Assembly: GCA_963829845.1 (NCBI GenBank)
Contig: CAWHKD010000013.1
Location: 1-64,000 of the forward strand
Source: Gaiellasilicea sp963829845
GTDB taxonomy: Bacteria; Actinomycetota; Thermoleophilia; Gaiellales; Gaiellaceae
Direction: 5' to 3'
DNA length: 64,000 bases
The notes below the pieces were generated by a model. It was not told where the DNA came from. It made no database searches and saw only the letters and a list, made by a program, of their open reading frames with translations. Shown in pieces: positions 63,571 to 64,000 of this stretch. The translations under genes and the position numbers were made by a program. Position 1 is the stretch's first letter. The number at the start of each line of letters is the position of its first letter.

Positions 63571-63721
63571 GACGAAGCCTTGAGCCGTGCGAGCACGCTC
63601 GGCGGCGCGCTGCGGCGTCCTCTGTCGCGCCCGTAGCCTCCGGCTACGCACGCTCCCTGCGTCCTGGCATCGCGCTCACCGAGCGCACTCGCACGACGAA
63701 GCTCCGCCGTGAGCCGAGCTC
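63558..63721 (-). repeat. 164-bp palindromic intercistronic element
   Basis: Begins at the base after the upstream TGA (63722-63724) and ends inside codon 5 of the phosphotransferase gene. On the minus strand the ends pair over 21 positions (GAGCTCGGCTCACGGCGGAGC with the far end) with only three G-U wobbles. An inner 17-bp pairing (CGTGCGAGTGCGCTCGG) also relies on two G-U pairs, and a central CGTAGCC-GGA-GGCTACG hairpin is perfect. The sequence is unrelated to the 148-bp element except for the CTCACG/CGTGAG end motifs. Confidence 0.75.
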
Positions 63722-64000
63722 TCACAGGAGCAGCTCGGCCATGACGCCGAGCGCCTCCTGCTGCCTCGTCTGGATCAGCAGTGACGAGATGCCGGCCTCG
63801 CGCCAGGCCTCGAGCCGTTCTGAGATCCGCTCCTTCGGGCCGACGAGGGCGATCTCGTCGACGAGCTCGTCGGGCACGCTCATCGCCGCCTCCCCCTTCA
63901 TCCCCGACAGGTAGAGCTCCTGGATCTTCGCCGCCGCCTCCTCGTAGCCGTAGCGCTGCGTCAGCGAGTTGTAGAAGTTCTTCCCCTTGGCGCCCATGCC
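63722..64000 (-). CDS. LLM-class (F420-type) oxidoreductase, C-terminal part
   Basis: The last 92 or so residues of a luciferase-like flavin/F420-dependent oxidoreductase; the gene continues beyond the right edge. KGKNFYNSLTQRYGYEEAAA, KIQELYLSGMKGEAAMSVPD and LVDEIALVGPKERISERLEA (conserved helix before the last strand of the barrel) are typical of the class. The final SSLLIQTRQQEALGVMAELL completes the fold. The palindromic element starts immediately after its TGA, followed by the phosphotransferase gene in the same direction. Confidence 0.85.
   Translation of the reverse strand, partial: GMGAKGKNFYNSLTQRYGYEEAAAKIQELYLSGMKGEAAMSVPDELVDEIALVGPKERISERLEAWREAGISSLLIQTRQQEALGVMAELLL

Overview
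The window looks like chromosomal DNA of a high-GC actinobacterium. Codons end almost entirely in G or C, GTG starts are common, ATGA/GTGA overlaps are frequent, and there is an LLM/F420-type oxidoreductase at the right edge. The gene mix would fit the class Thermoleophilia (Gaiellales/Solirubrobacterales), but that is inference; no rRNA or other phylogenetic marker is present. I found no rRNA, tRNA, CRISPR array, transposase or phage gene.

Layout. 1-2743: two tandem, damaged family-5 solute-binding protein genes. 2784-8652 (minus): a translationally coupled MoxR / DUF58 / VWA / secreted protein / VWA / HtrA-lipoprotein operon, facing an OmpR-type two-component pair (8742-10624). 10630-13740: small membrane protein, DNA photolyase, a broken unknown gene and an SDR. 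13700-17134 (minus): Fes-like esterase, second esterase, ATP-grasp protein and SRPBCC protein, each start overlapping or abutting the previous stop. 17269-24877: a collagen-like/lamin-tail protein, rsgA, and an operon for an ExeM/NucH-type secreted nuclease and a secreted 5'-nucleotidase. 24562-33457: AzlCD, a kinase-fold phosphotransferase, a cupredoxin lipoprotein, CorA, a dimethylglycine/sarcosine dehydrogenase-like protein, a stripped-down histidine kinase facing a NarL-type regulator, and a Nudix-type regulator facing a BMP nucleoside-binding lipoprotein. 33473-34776: MoaD/ThiS-like protein with a BNR-repeat protein. 34807-45585: an amine/polyamine island (amine oxidase, aminobutyraldehyde dehydrogenase, two class III aminotransferases, PotABCD importer, AadA-like nucleotidyltransferase). 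45657-48961: MacB/FtsX-like exporter. 48964-57000: malic enzyme, HMG-CoA-lyase-like and CaiB-like enzymes, DedA, SDR, class III cyclase, DUF255 thioredoxin-fold protein. 57085-64000: LivK-type binding protein, acyl-CoA dehydrogenase, thiolase, phosphotransferases, histidine phosphatase, DUF6285 protein and a partial LLM oxidoreductase.

The most unusual signal is a 148-bp intergenic element present twice (39356-39503 on +, 62193-62340 on -; 133 of 148 positions identical, no gaps). It begins 5 nt after an upstream stop codon, has 13-14 bp terminal inverted repeats, ends on the GTG start codon of the next gene, and shows paired substitutions that keep its stems. A different, 164-bp palindromic element at 63558-63721 occupies the same kind of site. 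I do not recognise either as a described family.

Many genes, mostly in the first 25 kb, are broken by single-base shifts, often in G/C runs, where homology continues in another frame. Uncorrected long-read or assembly indels are the likeliest cause. Where an open frame runs implausibly into a neighbour I give the open frame as coordinates and state the likely true end.
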